The notes beneath the pieces were generated by a model. The model did no database searches. It was not told the DNA's origin and was given only the letters and a program-made list of their open reading frames with translations. A stretch of 64,000 nucleotides of DNA from Hypomyces perniciosus. Its lineage: Eukaryota > Ascomycota > Sordariomycetes > Hypocreales > Hypocreaceae. Position 1 is the stretch's first letter; every line of letters starts with the position of its first letter. The stretch covers positions 5,456,001-5,520,000 of the forward strand of contig SPDT01000007.1 of assembly GCA_008477525.1 (NCBI GenBank). Direction: 5' to 3'. Shown piece after piece: positions 11,808 to 23,936 of the stretch. The translations under genes and the position numbers were made by a program.

Positions 11808-14067
11808 TACTCCGTATACGCTATATATAGATATATATACAGCAACTCCTTAATGTTAGGAGCCTCCAGCTAGAATCCCTTTCCTGGACTGAAAGGGGCG
11901 GAATACAACCAAAAACTGGTAGGTGACCATATCTGGGCCACCTGATGGCATCACGAATGCAATGCATCTAAGCCTGCCAGATTATATCTACTTGTACGGA
12001 GTACGTAGCAACATTTGTACTTGCGATGGAATCATGAACCTCGAATGCCGGTTTGCCCTTTGGCGGCAACGGCTCGGCGCGGTGGCACGTGCGGCAGTTA
12101 CAAAGGGGTACATGGAATTCAGTTGCGCAAAATTATGGGTCTATTATTAATCGATATTAGGCAATTTGAAGATGCATCTGCATCTGGAGGAAATTGTACG
12201 GATCGTACGGGTGTTGCTCGATGATACAGGAGACAAGGAGATGCCCAGAAGTTGCGGTTGGCATCGGAATATTAGTGGTCGAGATGGAACGAACGTGCAA
12301 TGAGATATCGGTAGTAAAAGTCGGGGCTATTGAAGCATACTCCTGACATAGCCGCCAAGTTGCATACCAGTCGTTCAAAGAAAGTTGCATATCAGCAGCA
12401 AGGATGTCAGTGGAGAGTTGGCAGTAGTTTTTTTTTTCTTGCTTTTTTACATATCTGCGGTCTGCCCTCATTCTACAAAGGAATGCGATTGACGTTGCTT
12501 CGTAGTTTCGTAGTCGTACTACGAGTACTAGCTTCGTGACTAACACAAGGACAAGGACAATGACAAGCTTTTTAGCTATCGTATCACATGGAGCCAGTGG
12601 CAGGAATTGTTGAAAGGGGGTGTTTGCATTAATTCGGGTACGGTGCCAAAATGCACTGTACAAGAGATGCTGACAGATGCGTGTCTCTTTTTGTGAATGA
12701 TCAATAGACCTTGTCGTGTATCTCGTAATGCCTGTCACCTGCGTATCTGTGCTGACGGTGAAGTGCAAGCAAGCATGGGTATGATAAAAAAAGACTTCGA
12801 CCGCATTGGCTTTTCGGCGTTTTATGAGTATTACTCGTAGTACTCCGTACTCCGCATAGAGTTTTGGATGGCTCGTATTTGCGCACTGATCGAAAGACTC
12901 CAAAGTCTGGGGATACTAGGTACTATCTACTATTACCAGATATCTACGGAGTAGTATCTATCAGATAGAAGGTGTGGAAGAAGCCACACAGCCACCACGG
13001 CGATGCTGCCGCGTTCCCGATGCTGGTCTTGATATCAGATGATGCGTTGATTCGGTGCCAATGGTCAACCTTTTTTTTATGTCTCTCCCTTGTCTTTTCA
13101 TCAGCGCCAATAAATGATCAATAAGACGGCGGCGGCGCCGAGACGCCGGTGCTGCATTTAGAGATATGAGTCAATTCCAGGCCATGTACTCCATACTTTG
13201 TACATATGAAACGACTGTCCATGGACAACGAAACAGATTGACATGTTTAGCAAGTCTGTAGTACACGACACAGGGGGTGAACAGAGCCGAGGTGGACAGA
13301 CTCTTGGCCTTGAGGCCGGGTATGCCGCATCGCGTCTGAATGGCCAGACTTTGGCCAGGGGGTTATGGAGTGGTTCCAGAAAAAAACAGGAACAGGGCGC
13401 ACTAACAGGCGGTGCACAAATCAAGTTTCAACGGCAACCCTTGCTAGCAGCCAGTTCAGGTTACTACTGGCCATGGCCCAAGAGGTCGCTACATCATAAT
13501 AGGCACATAGCAGTACTGGATCGTGAGCTGACTGGTCGATGAGAGATGCGTATCAACAATGCTACTTTTGTGATGACGACGACGACGACGTTGAGATGCT
13601 ATCATCAGTGTAATCGGGCCGTGTTCGCACATTCGTTCTACAAGTATTGTCCATGTGTTATTACTCGTACACTTGCAGAGCTCGGATCCGTTGCACCGCA
13701 AGAGTAGTAATACATAATTTCCAAGGCATGGGATCATCTGCCAAGCCTTTTGCCGTCGAGGGGTACTCCGTAGATCATGAGGATTGTTACACTGTGCTCG
13801 TCTAGCTCAGGTACGAGCATTTAGAGAAAAACCAATACTGCCACTACTCGTACTCGTACTGACAGTCGCTCGAGGCTTTGATGTGCCAATTTACGTGTAT
13901 CTCTCTTAGACAGGTACTACACTAATTACTCCGTACTCCCTACGGAGTACTGATGCCTGAGATAGTATTATGTATCAGCGAGATGAATTGGTGGGTCGTG
14001 TCCTCCTGAACCGTGCAAAAAAGAAGCGCGTCCATCAATCTCCAATCTCACACGCCCCTACTCCGTA
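11808..14067. repeat. Cluster of the dispersed 9-mer TACGGAGTA/TACTCCGTA
   Basis: Exact copies start at 11808, 11995, 12841, 12945, 13764, 13927, 13941 and 14059. The copies at 13927-13935 and 13941-13949 are inverted and can form a perfect 9-bp stem with a 5-nt loop. Other copies in the window are at 9357, 22262, 41417, 42343, 50228, 55842, 56029 and 62795. All were found by eye. Confidence 0.8.
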
Positions 14068-15020
14068 GCCGTGCTCCATCCCCTGGCCATCTCTCTTGGC
14101 TGTGGTTGGTCTAGTCTAGGAGGAAACATTGCTGCAGCAGGGGGTTCCCGGCGGGTTTCGTCCGCTGCAGCACCAGCCAGCAACCCAAGTCCAAGTTCTT
14201 CTCTTCCTTTTTCCCTCCTTCTCTTCGCCCTTTTCGCCGTCGTTTGCTGCTGCCCGTCGTGTCGTCGTCGTCCTCCTGCTTCAATTCCAGCCGCTCGTTA
14301 TCAGGTCAAGCAATTGTCTTTTCGCATTTTTATTATTTTTTATTCTTCTCTCTCCCCCATCACCAATACTACTACACCACTCTCCAGAACGTTTTACCAC
14401 AGGCAGCGCGTAGCCTTTATTATTTCCATCGCCATCATTAAGACCTTCTAGCACGTTGCCGAGGAACAACGCCCCCCGTTTTTTGCTGGCTCGAACAAAG
14501 TGAGAAAAAGGGATCGATTCTGTTACAAAGGTGTGTTCTCCTAGTTTCGCCAGCCGACACGCGCCGTTGCCTCGCAGCTGCACGCTTAAGCTTGATTTCG
14601 CTGGGCAATTCACCACCATACCTTCACCTGCGTTCTCCCTGCCCTTCCACCACCGCACGCTTCTACCCGCTTTCTTTTGACCCATCTCCCTTCCTCGAAA
14701 CTAGTTGTCCATCGCTACTGTGGAATTGCATTCCTCCTTCCGCATAGTTCGCGCTTGTGTTGCGTGACGCCTGCTTTACCAATACCCGAATCACGTTCGC
14801 GAGACAGTTGGGAAAAGGGTATTTCGAGCCGGTCTGGGCGAATCTTGGACAACTTTGTTCAATCAACATCTTTTGCCTCTGACCAAGCCTTTTGGACTGC
14901 TCCCATAGCTTTAAACGACTTCAGGCATTGCCCACAGTCAGAAAACCCCTTTTAGCAGAAATCACACGTTTCTCAGAATATCAACAACGTCTCGACAATT
15001 AGCGCCGTCAGAACAAGGTT

Positions 15021-15042
15021 GCTAACGAATTTGTTTGTGTAG
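15021..15042 (+). promoter_or_regulatory. Probable 5' UTR intron end of the ECM33-type gene
   Basis: A branch-site-like GCTAAC (15021-15026) and a TTTGTTTGTGTAG acceptor ending at 15042 stand seven bases before the start codon. They suggest that an intron interrupts the leader. The donor was not fixed; candidates lie at 14531 and about 14819. Confidence 0.5.
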
Positions 15043-15049
15043 ATTCACA

Positions 15050-16340
15050 ATGCATTCCGCCATGCTTTTCTCGGCCTTGGTGGCCGCTGGTATCACGGTT
15101 GTGTCTGGTAAGCTTCTTCGTTTCCCCCAGCGGTCGTGCAAGTACTGATGAATTTCTCAGGTGCTTCTACCTGCACGAGTGATATCACGATTACCCAGCC
15201 CACCCCCGTCATCGACTGCGAGGTTGTTAATGCCAACATCAAGGTTGACACGTCTGTCTCCGGTTCCCTGAGCATTGAGGGCCCTAAGCAGATCAAGGGT
15301 GATCTCATCATTACCAATGCCACCCAGCTCGTCTCCATCTCGAGCCGATCCATCAACTCCATCGGCGGCAGCTTCAACCTCCAGAGCCTCGAGCTGTTGA
15401 GCTCCCTCAGCATGGAGTCACTCAAGACTCTCAACAAGATCTCCTTCGTCAAGCTTCCCCAGTTGAGCTCACTGACTTTTGGTACCTCGGGAGTGACCAA
15501 GGCCAGCTCCATTGAGATTACCGACACCTTCCTCAGCGATTTGAGCGGTCTCAACATTGGCACTGTTGATACCCTTCAAATTACCAACAACCACAAGCTG
15601 ACCGCGTTCAACTCGGATATTGTCAACATCACCACGCTCCTTGCTGTCAACAGCAACGGAAACAACATGCAGATCAACATGACGAAGCTTACCTCGGCCA
15701 AGGAGATTCAGCTTTCGAACATCAAGGCCTTTGATGTTCCCAATCTGAGCAAGGTCTCCGGCTCGATCAAGTTCGATCAAAACCCCGAGCTCACCACCTT
15801 CAGTGCTTTGAACCTCACCACTGTCGCCGACAGCGTCACCTTCATCAACAACAACAAGCTTACCAACGTCTCCTTCCCTCTGTTGACCCAGATTGGTGAC
15901 CTTACCATTCAGAACAACACTGCTCTCGACGCCATTGACGGTTTCCCCAAGCTGCAGACCATCACTGGCGGTGTCATTCTGCGTGGCAACTTCGAGGCGT
16001 GAGTGAAACCAAACCCCAATTATCTGTTGAACTACTCTGCTGACATATCCACAGCGTCAAGCTTCCTAGCCTCAAGGACGTCAAGGGTGGTGTGACTGTC
16101 ACTTCCACCACTGACATCTCCAACTTCTGCAGCTTCTTCACCGAGGCCAAGTCCAAGGGTAACATCCAAGGCAAGGAGTCCTGCACAAGCAACAACAAGG
16201 CTGCCAACGAGGGTGGCGATGGTGGCAACTCTGGCTCTGGATCCGGATCTGGCAAAAAGGACAGTGCTGCTGGTGCTGTTGGCATCAACATGCTGGTGTC
16301 CGGCCTGACCGTCCTTGCCGTTATGGCCCAGCTACTGTAA
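15050..16340 (+). CDS. ECM33: GPI-anchored cell-wall protein, Ecm33/Sps2 family
   Basis: Three exons, 15050..15107, 15161..15998 and 16055..16340 (introns of 53 and 56 nt), encode 393 residues. A signal peptide (MHSAMLFSALVAAGITVVSG) ends just at the first junction. The body is a leucine-rich-repeat-like receptor-L fold with the recurring pattern of Ser, Leu, Ile and Asn seen in Ecm33 (LSSLSMESLKTLNKI, LTSAKEIQLSNIKAF, LTIQNNTALDAIDGFPKL) and several N-glycosylation sequons. A Gly/Ser linker precedes a hydrophobic tail (GINMLVSGLTVLAVMAQLL), the signal for a GPI anchor. Family members support wall integrity and mannoprotein organisation, though the biochemical role is unsettled. The pyrimidine-rich, probably spliced leader suggests strong expression. 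Confidence 0.94.
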
Positions 16341-17008
16341 GAATCGGAGAGGAAATCATTGCTCGGAATTGGCGTCATTCTCTGTTCTCCCAAATGTTTC
16401 CTGTTTTCTCTTAGCCAGCAAATCGCGGTTTTGTCAGTCCTTTCACGCCTTGGCTGTCAACTGATCTGCGACCGCAACATTCGTGTTTGCGGCGCTAACG
16501 CTAGAACTTAATAATGGAATGTACTTCAAAACGTCGCCACGCTCCGTTTGTCTTTCAGCAAGCTCGATACGACGGATGTTTCATACTCAATGTGGTTGCG
16601 CTACCGATTCGTTGGCACCGGCTATGAACTTGATGGCTCGTGTGCTTTGTGGAGGTGGGATGGTTTTGTCTTGATCAATCGTTGCGAGTTTTTGACTTTT
16701 TTTTATAAACATTTCAGCAACGGTTGGGTTAAGATTGGCCCAGTTGCGGTTCAAAAGGGTTCATGCGTGTATGGTCACTGGCGGTAATTATAACATGATT
16801 TTTATCACTCTGTAATGAGCTCTTTTCTTCCTTTCCCGTGGCATTGGTGAACGTATTAGCAACCGTGCTTGAATAGACTCATGGGTATCGTGACCATTCC
16901 CTTAATGTAATTGGATCTTGTATCACTAATCACTTTCTAACCTGTCCATAGACTCAAGTTTAGAATCTCTCCATCTTCAAACCCCTCGGTATGTATACAT
17001 AGCCCTTA
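16341..17008. other. Intergenic, 0.67 kb, convergent 3' ends
   Basis: It holds the 3' flanks of the ECM33-type gene (+) and the SPF45-like gene (-). It is T-rich around 16690-16705. I see no gene or repeat. Confidence 0.6.
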
Positions 17009-18693
17009 TTATACATCTCCATAGATACCTCGCTCAAACTTCTCCGTGTTGTAAAATTTGGGAATGATCTTATTTCCATTGAAGACTCGCCCATCTAGCT
17101 CGTTGACGGCCTACAACACTGATTAGCTAGGGTTCTCATACAGGTAAACGTGTATCTTTTGACGTGACTTACTCGGAGAGCGGACACTTGGTCGGTGAAT
17201 TTGATAAAGACTTGGCGACTCTCTTGGTCGATGTATAATCTTTCCACGCGTCCATACTAGGTTTCGTTAGTTTTGGTGTTTTTCTTTTTGACATGAAAGC
17301 TTTGTGTAAGATTGGGAGGACTTACTTTTTCACCACATTCCTCGCCAATTTCCTGGCCTAAGCCATCTGCGATCTCGGCTTGTAAATCGGGCATGTTTTC
17401 CAACATGTTCTGGAGGACGATGACCTCGCTCATGATGCCAAATTTGCCGCCCTCTTCTTTTCGTTTACCGCCGATGATCTTGCCCTTGCCACCGGGTTCG
17501 GCCCATCCGCCGCCATCTGCATCAGCTTTCTTACGGCGCTTGTCGACTTGTACTCGTAAAGGATCGAGGATACCTGATTCGTTAGCGCCGAGGGCGGAGC
17601 CTTTTGTCCATCCGTATTTGCTCATAAGACGGTGGGCAAAGCCAGCTTGGCCAGGGAGGGATGAGCGTGATTCAGGGTCTTTCGAGTCATCGCCTGTGTC
17701 AAGGGTGGGTGGTGGAGAGTAGGAGTCATCTTCGTCATCTTCGGGTGCGTTGATGGGTGGTTCTGGGGGTTGGACGTAGCGGACTGGAGCTCGTGATATT
17801 GTGGCGGAGTCGGAGGGCAGCGGCGGCGGAGGGGGAGGAGCGCCATCGGTTTGAGGTGGTGGTGGCGGAGGAGGAGGGGAGGGTTCGGCAGGTTCAGGAG
17901 GTTGTCCAGAAGATAGAGCTAAGCGGCGGGCGTAGGCATCGTCGGCAGTCTCGTTTTCGGGTGGCGCTGCGGGAGGTGATTTCGGTGGCGGCGCAAATGA
18001 ATATGATTGGGGTGGAGCAAACTGATCTGTGACGAGAATAGTTAGAGACAAAGATGGAGTATCGAATTCTAGTTCCAAATACTTACTAGATGCCATATGC
18101 TGGGCACCTTCGTCATCGTCGTCGGAGAAGTCACTGTCGTCTTGTCTCTTCCTATGTCGATATAGTAGCGACTTCCACTCTCTGACCTCGTCTATTTTCT
18201 CGTCGCTCCGGAGAAACTCGTCCACATTGGTTGGCCTCGTAGGATCGTAGAGCTCATTCCAGTCCGTCTCCCACTGCTCCTGCTGCTTCTTCTTCTTCTT
18301 TCGACCTCCGCGCTGGCGCTTTTCTCCTACGCCGTACATCCATTCATCCTCTTCCGTCACAGCCCAGTCAGCAAGCGTGCTCTTTTGCGGCGGTGGCTGT
18401 GACGCGGCCGCTGTGGTTGCAGTCGTAGTCGTAGTTGTAGTTGTGGTGGCGGGCTTGGGAATAACCTTTGAGAGCGTGGCTTTGGGCTTTGCCTGCTTAA
18501 CCTGGGGCCGTCTGATGGGCTGGAATTGTAGAGCTGCATTGATGGGCTTCTTGGGAGCTGCTTCACTCGAGGTGACTCCGGTCTGGTTGTGTAGAATTGG
18601 CGCAGCGGAGATGGTGGCGGGAGAAGGGTCGTTTGGGTCGTGGAGGTTGTCATAGAGGGATAGTCCTCTTGGAGGCGGCGGAGGAGCCGCCAT
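17009..18693 (-). CDS. SPF45/RBM17-like splicing factor (G-patch plus UHM)
   Basis: Four exons, complement(17009..17110, 17173..17256, 17326..18026, 18087..18693), give 497 residues. The N-terminal half is disordered and Pro-rich, with a poly-Thr run and a lysine tract (RKKKKKQQEQW). A G-patch lies at about 328-362 (AGFAHRLMSKYGWTKGSALG). The C-terminus (about 402-490) is a U2AF-homology RRM: VIVLQNML, YGRVERLYIDQESRQVFIKF across a junction, and the RxF loop GRVFNGN that in this class binds UHM-ligand motifs of SF1, SF3b1 or U2AF. The expected role is 3' splice-site selection in the nucleus. The 60-nt intron 1 has no in-frame stop, so its retention would add 20 residues. The gene diverges from DBP5. 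Confidence 0.92.
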
Positions 18694-19191
18694 TGCTGCT
18701 GAACGGCGAACGCTTGATATTCGATAAGGTGATGAAGCAAGGCCAAGTTATTTTACTGCGAGGATCTGAAACTTGGAGGTGTAATGTGCTTGCGTTCAAC
18801 AGAAGACGACAATGAAATGGCTTTCGTTTCATCTTGTTTGAAGCTCCATGAGGTTTCTAGTTCAAAGCTATGCGCGCCGGATAAACAGCGGCACAGAGCA
18901 TCCCTGCTTATGTGGGTAACTGGTTACTGAGCTGCAGATTGCCCCTCCAATCAACCCCGCCAAAATTTCCCCAGCTGTCACTCTCAAGGCAACCTATCTC
19001 GAGCTGTAGGTTTTTTGCTTTCGCCATCAAATCCAGTGCCGCTGTCAAACGCCACATTCGAACACAGCACTTCCATTTTTATCTTTTCATCGATACCCCT
19101 CGAATCACTCGGAGACAGTTGCAGGCTGACTGTCTTCTGGCACCTTCATCCTCGACGGCGAAAAGTCTAATATTCTTTCTACCCGCCCGAC
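18694..19191. other. Bidirectional promoter, 498 bp
   Basis: This is the shared upstream region of the SPF45-like gene (-) and DBP5 (+). No TATA box stands out. Both genes act in mRNA maturation, so co-regulation is possible but unproven. Confidence 0.6.
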
Positions 19192-20816
19192 ATGTCTGAC
19201 CTTGCGAGCCGTATCACGAAGCCGGACGACGCAGCCCCGGCCCCGGCGGAGACACCTGTGGATGCTCCTGTGACTGAGATTGCCGAGGGCCAGGTAGATG
19301 GCGCTGTGGAGGAACTCGGTGGATCTGGACTTCAAGAGCCGGAGTGGGATGTCGAGGTCTCACTCAGTGAGCTTCAGAACAATGAAGCCACACCCTTTCA
19401 CTCGGCTACGTCGTGGGAAGACATGGGACTGTAAGATCTATCGTGCATGGGATGGTGTCACAGTTTTGCTAATGGCCGCATCTGTAGCTCTGCAGATATT
19501 CTGAAGGGTCTCTTGGCCCTGAAGTTCTTCAAGCCATCCAAGGTCCAGGGCAGGTCGCTTCCCCTGATGCTTAGCAACCCTCCGAGGAATATGATGGCCC
19601 AATCGCAATCTGGTACTGGCAAGACTGCGGCGTTTGTCACTGCCATTCTGTCCCGTGTCGACTTCACTCAACCCGACCAGCCCCAGGCCTTGGCCTTGGC
19701 CCCTAGCCGTGAATTGGCTCGTCAGATCGAAGGTGTTATCAATGCTATTGGCAGATTCATCGAGAATCTCAAAGTCGCTGCAGCAATTCCAGGTGCTCTA
19801 CCTCGTGATCAGCCAGTCCGGTCTGCTGTCATCGTCGGCACTCCTGGCACTGTCATGGACGTTATTCGACGCAAGCAGCTAGATGTCTCGAAATTGAGGG
19901 TTCTAGTCCTCGATGAAGCCGACAACATGTTGGACCAGCAGGGCCTGGGCGACCAGGCCCTGAGGGTGAAGAAGTAAGATAGTATCCCTACGTTTGGTTG
20001 GTGTGAAATGACTAACCCGCAAGTTTAGCATGCTTCCGAAGAGCATTCAAATCCTTCTCTTTTCAGCGACATTCCCCGACAAGGTTGGCAGTTATGCCAA
20101 GAGGTTTGCTCCTGATGCGCACTCCCTGAGGCTTCAGCGCAGTGAGCTTACCGTCAAGGGCATCTCTCAGATGTTCATCGATTGCCCAGACGACAACGTG
20201 AAGTACGACGTTCTTTGCAAGCTCTACGGTCTCATGACCATTGGCCAGTCCGTCATTTTTGTCAAGGTATGTAACACACCCGGCAAGGTCTTTTGTTTTC
20301 TGACTAACATATAACCAGACACGCGAGAGCGCCAATGAGATTCAGAGACGCATGGTGGCTGATGGACACAAAGTCTCTGCTCTCCATGCTGCCTTTGATG
20401 GCTCTGAAAGAGATGATCTGTTAGCCAAGTTCCGGCGAGGCGAGAACAAGGTCCTCATCACTACAAACGTTCTTGCACGAGGAATAGACGTATCAACGGT
20501 GTCAATGGTCATCAACTACGACATCCCCATGAAGGGTCGGGGAGACTCTGAGCCTGATGCCGAGACCTACCTCCACCGCATCGGCCGAACTGGACGTTTC
20601 GGCCGTGTTGGTGTGAGCATCAGCTTCGTCTATGACAAGAAGAGTTACGATGCACTGAGCAGCATTGCTACCACATATGGCATCGATCTGGTCCGCCTCG
20701 ACACGGAGGACTGGGATGATGCGGAGGAGCGGGTTAAGGAAGTCATCAAGAAGAACCGCGCCCAGGCGGCTTATGCCCCGAGTGCGACGGACAGCCAGCC
20801 AACGAAGGCCTCTTAG
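19192..20816 (+). CDS. DBP5: DEAD-box ATP-dependent RNA helicase Dbp5
   Basis: Four exons, 19192..19430, 19488..19973, 20029..20266 and 20319..20816 (introns of 52-57 nt), encode 486 residues, close to yeast Dbp5. An Ala/Glu-rich N-terminal extension leads to the Q-motif region ([16 protein letters not shown]). Walker A is [10 protein letters not shown] (122-126 GTGKT), Ia is PSRELARQ, Ib GTPGTVMD, motif II DEAD at 222-225, motif III SAT at 254-256. The C-terminal RecA lobe has [13 protein letters not shown] and [11 protein letters not shown] (407-417). Dbp5 sits at the cytoplasmic face of the nuclear pore, where Gle1-InsP6 and Nup159 use it to strip export factors from mRNPs; it also aids translation termination. 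All junctions are in phase and rebuild conserved motifs. Confidence 0.97.
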
Positions 20817-23800
20817 GGAGGGCGGTTGGGGGGATGGAATACGTATTAACCCGGCGGCGGATCATGTTGTCTCTTGCTTAACGGGAGCGCCACAGTTGAG
20901 GACTTCACAAACTATGGAAATGACATAATGGGAGAGGTTGCATGACAGGATCAGTAGAACGTGGCACAAGAAGATACCAACAAATTTGCAGAGTTGTGAT
21001 ACTATTACTGGAAGGTTCAATGATAGATATCGCACGTCCTCAAGGTCTGATTGATGTCTAACCACCTTTGGGGAGTCTGCAGCTCAGCTTCTGGGCATGA
21101 GCTTTGATTTCAGATGTGACTCAGCGAATGCTGATCCGAGGCTTGTCTGTCTCGTGCCTCAAATGTGGATACAGGCATTTGACTTCACTTATGGAGCATC
21201 ATCTCGACCGCAACATGGCCTGTATCTACCCGCCGGAGCCGTACGGGTATCTGTGTCATGATTGGAGGTCAAGTGGGACATGGCTTTGACTGGGAGGATT
21301 AGCAATCCACGAATGACTCCTTCTCGACTCCATTTCCATACATGGTTCCGTGCGTTCTTCTTTGCAGCTACGTCATCCAACGAGAGAGAGCCGAATAGGC
21401 AAAGCCACTTGTGCCATACCGAGGACTGGCGATCATTCATCCCTAGCATAGCATAGCCTAGCATAGTATCATTGATAGCAAACGCTGGACTTGATGGTGG
21501 TGGTCAGAGACACCCTAAATCTGGCAAGTCTGGCCTCACCGACCGCCGTCGTTTCTTCGTCGTGTAGCGGCATAACTCACGTCATGCCACAATCCGCGGT
21601 TGTGTCTATCTCTGTACTACTCATACGGAGAGGTGCGGCCAGAAGATACGGCGGAGCTGGAGGGGTCACACGCAGCTCTCGGTCGGTAACTACCTGCATA
21701 TAGATAAACAAGAAATAGAGGCGGGCTGAAAACATGAGGTCGTGAATGGATATAGCTGCAGACCGAGTCTTGGGAGATGGCATGATGGAGGGTAGGATAA
21801 TCCATTATCATATGTTGTTTACACTCCATTATCGTATCGCCGACCAAGAGCAAAGCTCCGTTGGCCCCCCGCCACAGTCCCGCCCATCATGTCACAGCAG
21901 AGCCAAGAAAGGCAAGGAAAAAAAAAAAAAAAAAAAAACCCGAACAACGCGGTGAAGCGTGGTTTCACGTGCGATCGTCAACCTGCGTTGCAATTTGGTC
22001 ACTTTTTGGGGACCTCCATGGCCAACCCCACTCTTTTTTTTTTAATGTCACCACCATCTCACTCACCGCCAAGCGCCGCACAAAATTTCAAATACTATCT
22101 ACTAGTACTGCATTTATTATGCCACTCAAGCAATCAAGCAATCAATCAATCAATCATGCCGCGGACAAACAAAGACATTGTATGCATAAAATAAGATAGA
22201 GAAAAACAAGGAAAAATCACACGAGGTTCTCCATCCCTAGCACGACACTGGTGGCAACAATTACGGAGTACGGTCACGGCTATTCCACAATCAGGTAGTC
22301 GTCGTTGTGTATCAGGACCCTGGCTGGGCCCGATTACGATTTTGTGCCCACGCAGGCGGGTGACAAAAAAGGAGGGACCGCAAAAGGTATACAAAGGTGC
22401 ATCTCATCAGACAGCTAACAGAGTATTGGGGGCTTTTACTATTATTTTAATATCATACCAAAACCAGCTGGATAAGAGTCATCTATACTGTAGTAAGAGT
22501 ACCTATGCATTGCAATAAGAGTCATATATAATAGTAATAATAGTAATAAGGGTAATATACAGAAATCAGAGTTAGCTACAGCACTCAGATGTTTGCCGAC
22601 CCTGTTTTATTGTCACCTGCTGCCACGGAATAGCACCCACCCTTGTCAAAGGTGGTCGGCCATGGCCCCATTCACAAGGATCCCATGAACCAAAACCCAA
22701 CCTCTTCTCCGAGATTGGTAACGTAACGATAGCAGCTCTATAATAGTGCTAATAATACCTGGTAGTAGTACTTCGTACCTATGTACCCATTGCAATTTTT
22801 CTAAACGGGAGGCCGGCTGGATATGGTCCGTTGTATTACCATGTACTACATACGCACACCCTTGAGACAGAATTTTCTTCTTCTCCCACGGAAGAAAACT
22901 CTTCTTCTCCAGAAAAGCAGGTTTATTTGACGCAATTGCCCAATGCCGATAGATTCCGGGGTCGAGCTGCAGATGAGGGGATCCGCGGGCCTTCAAGAGG
23001 CGAGCCACGTAGCAGGCCTGGGGATGCAAAAGGCCAGTGATAACATGCATTATGTACGAAGTACCTACACATCCATACCATATCCAGCCATCGCGGGTGC
23101 ATCCTCAACGCTAACGGCTTGGAGGGGGCTTCTCTGATGGAGGGGCTGGAGACAGAGGTCGGCCCACTGCTCTGCTCTGCTAGCCAACTCATCCTCGTTT
23201 GCCCAACATCCGAACCATGTCCAAGCCTCTGATTTGCTCCGCGCGGCTCATGTCCCACTCCATGCGGCGTCGGGCAGCTATCCTAAGCTCGGTCATCGGT
23301 CATGTCGCAGCCCACAAAGAGGGCAGGCTGGCTGGCGAGCGTTGCGGATGAGCCCAATCGCACTGCGACGTGGCGGCCGACGTGGCTGCATCTGCCAATT
23401 GTACTTGGGCACGATTCGATTGCCATCAAGCCAAGATGTGTGGACTTTGGATCTGGGTGCAGGGGGGTATGGTCCGGAGCTCGACCTTCTGGGCTGGCCA
23501 GGCTCCGCATCGTCAATCCTCTCTGGCTCGCTTGTGATGAGCCCATGGGCCTTGCACATGGGACGTGCTTTTTACTAGAATGGACCCATCGGGGCGGCCA
23601 GGGAATTGAGGCACCGAGTGGTGTCATCAATGTCTTCTCAGACTTCCCACCTGTTCGCAGGCCTGCCTTGGAGAAAACTCCTGCATCTTACATACGAAGT
23701 TGCAACACTTTGACTCCGTCCTCATCCAGTACCCAATAGGCTGTGCCGTTTGCCTTTCCTCACCCGCCGAGGCCCAAGAGACCGGCCGTTTTTGTTATTG

Positions 23801-23936
23801 GCGGCTTATTCCTGCATCTATTCCCCCGATAATCCGATAACAGTGTAGCTTGCATGGAGGTGGAAAATAAAGCCAGCCCCCAACTCGCTCAGCCTGGAGA
23901 GTCTGCAGTGCCAGAGGTTGAGAGGGCAAAGGAAGT
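20817..23936. other. Intergenic, 3.1 kb
   Basis: A long stretch follows DBP5 and precedes the acidic repeat-protein gene, both on the plus strand. It contains a 21-nt A run (21918-21938), an AATC tetranucleotide run (about 22139-22155), TACGGAGTA at 22262, TACTTCGTA at 22769 and TACGAAGTA at 23055, and an AT-rich patch near 22440-22560. A GC-richer part (about 22930-23740) carries overlapping open frames on both strands without domains. No gene is supported. Confidence 0.5.
21918..21938. repeat. A homopolymer, 21 nt
   Basis: Longest homopolymer in the window, in the tract between DBP5 and the acidic-protein gene. No transposon end was found beside it. Confidence 0.85.

Larger units (their letters stand above)
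11700..15049. other. Intergenic, 3.35 kb, rich in palindromic words
   Basis: This lies between the glycosylase gene and the ECM33-type gene, both on the plus strand. Open frames are short or unconvincing; the longest, 12157-12903 on the minus strand, lacks any domain. The tract carries eight copies of TACGGAGTA or its complement between 11808 and 14067, and several TACTCGTA words. From about 14190 it turns pyrimidine-rich and probably becomes promoter and long 5' UTR of the ECM33-type gene. No tRNA or transposon remnant was seen. Confidence 0.55.

Noticed and set aside
12157..12903. 248-codon minus-strand open frame between the glycosylase and ECM33-type genes
   Set aside because: No domain, odd composition, several dispersed short words around it, and no splice partners. 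Treated as chance.
23302..23739. 145-codon plus-strand open frame with overlapping minus-strand frames
   Set aside because: A locally GC-rich patch opens several frames at once on both strands; no motif favours one.
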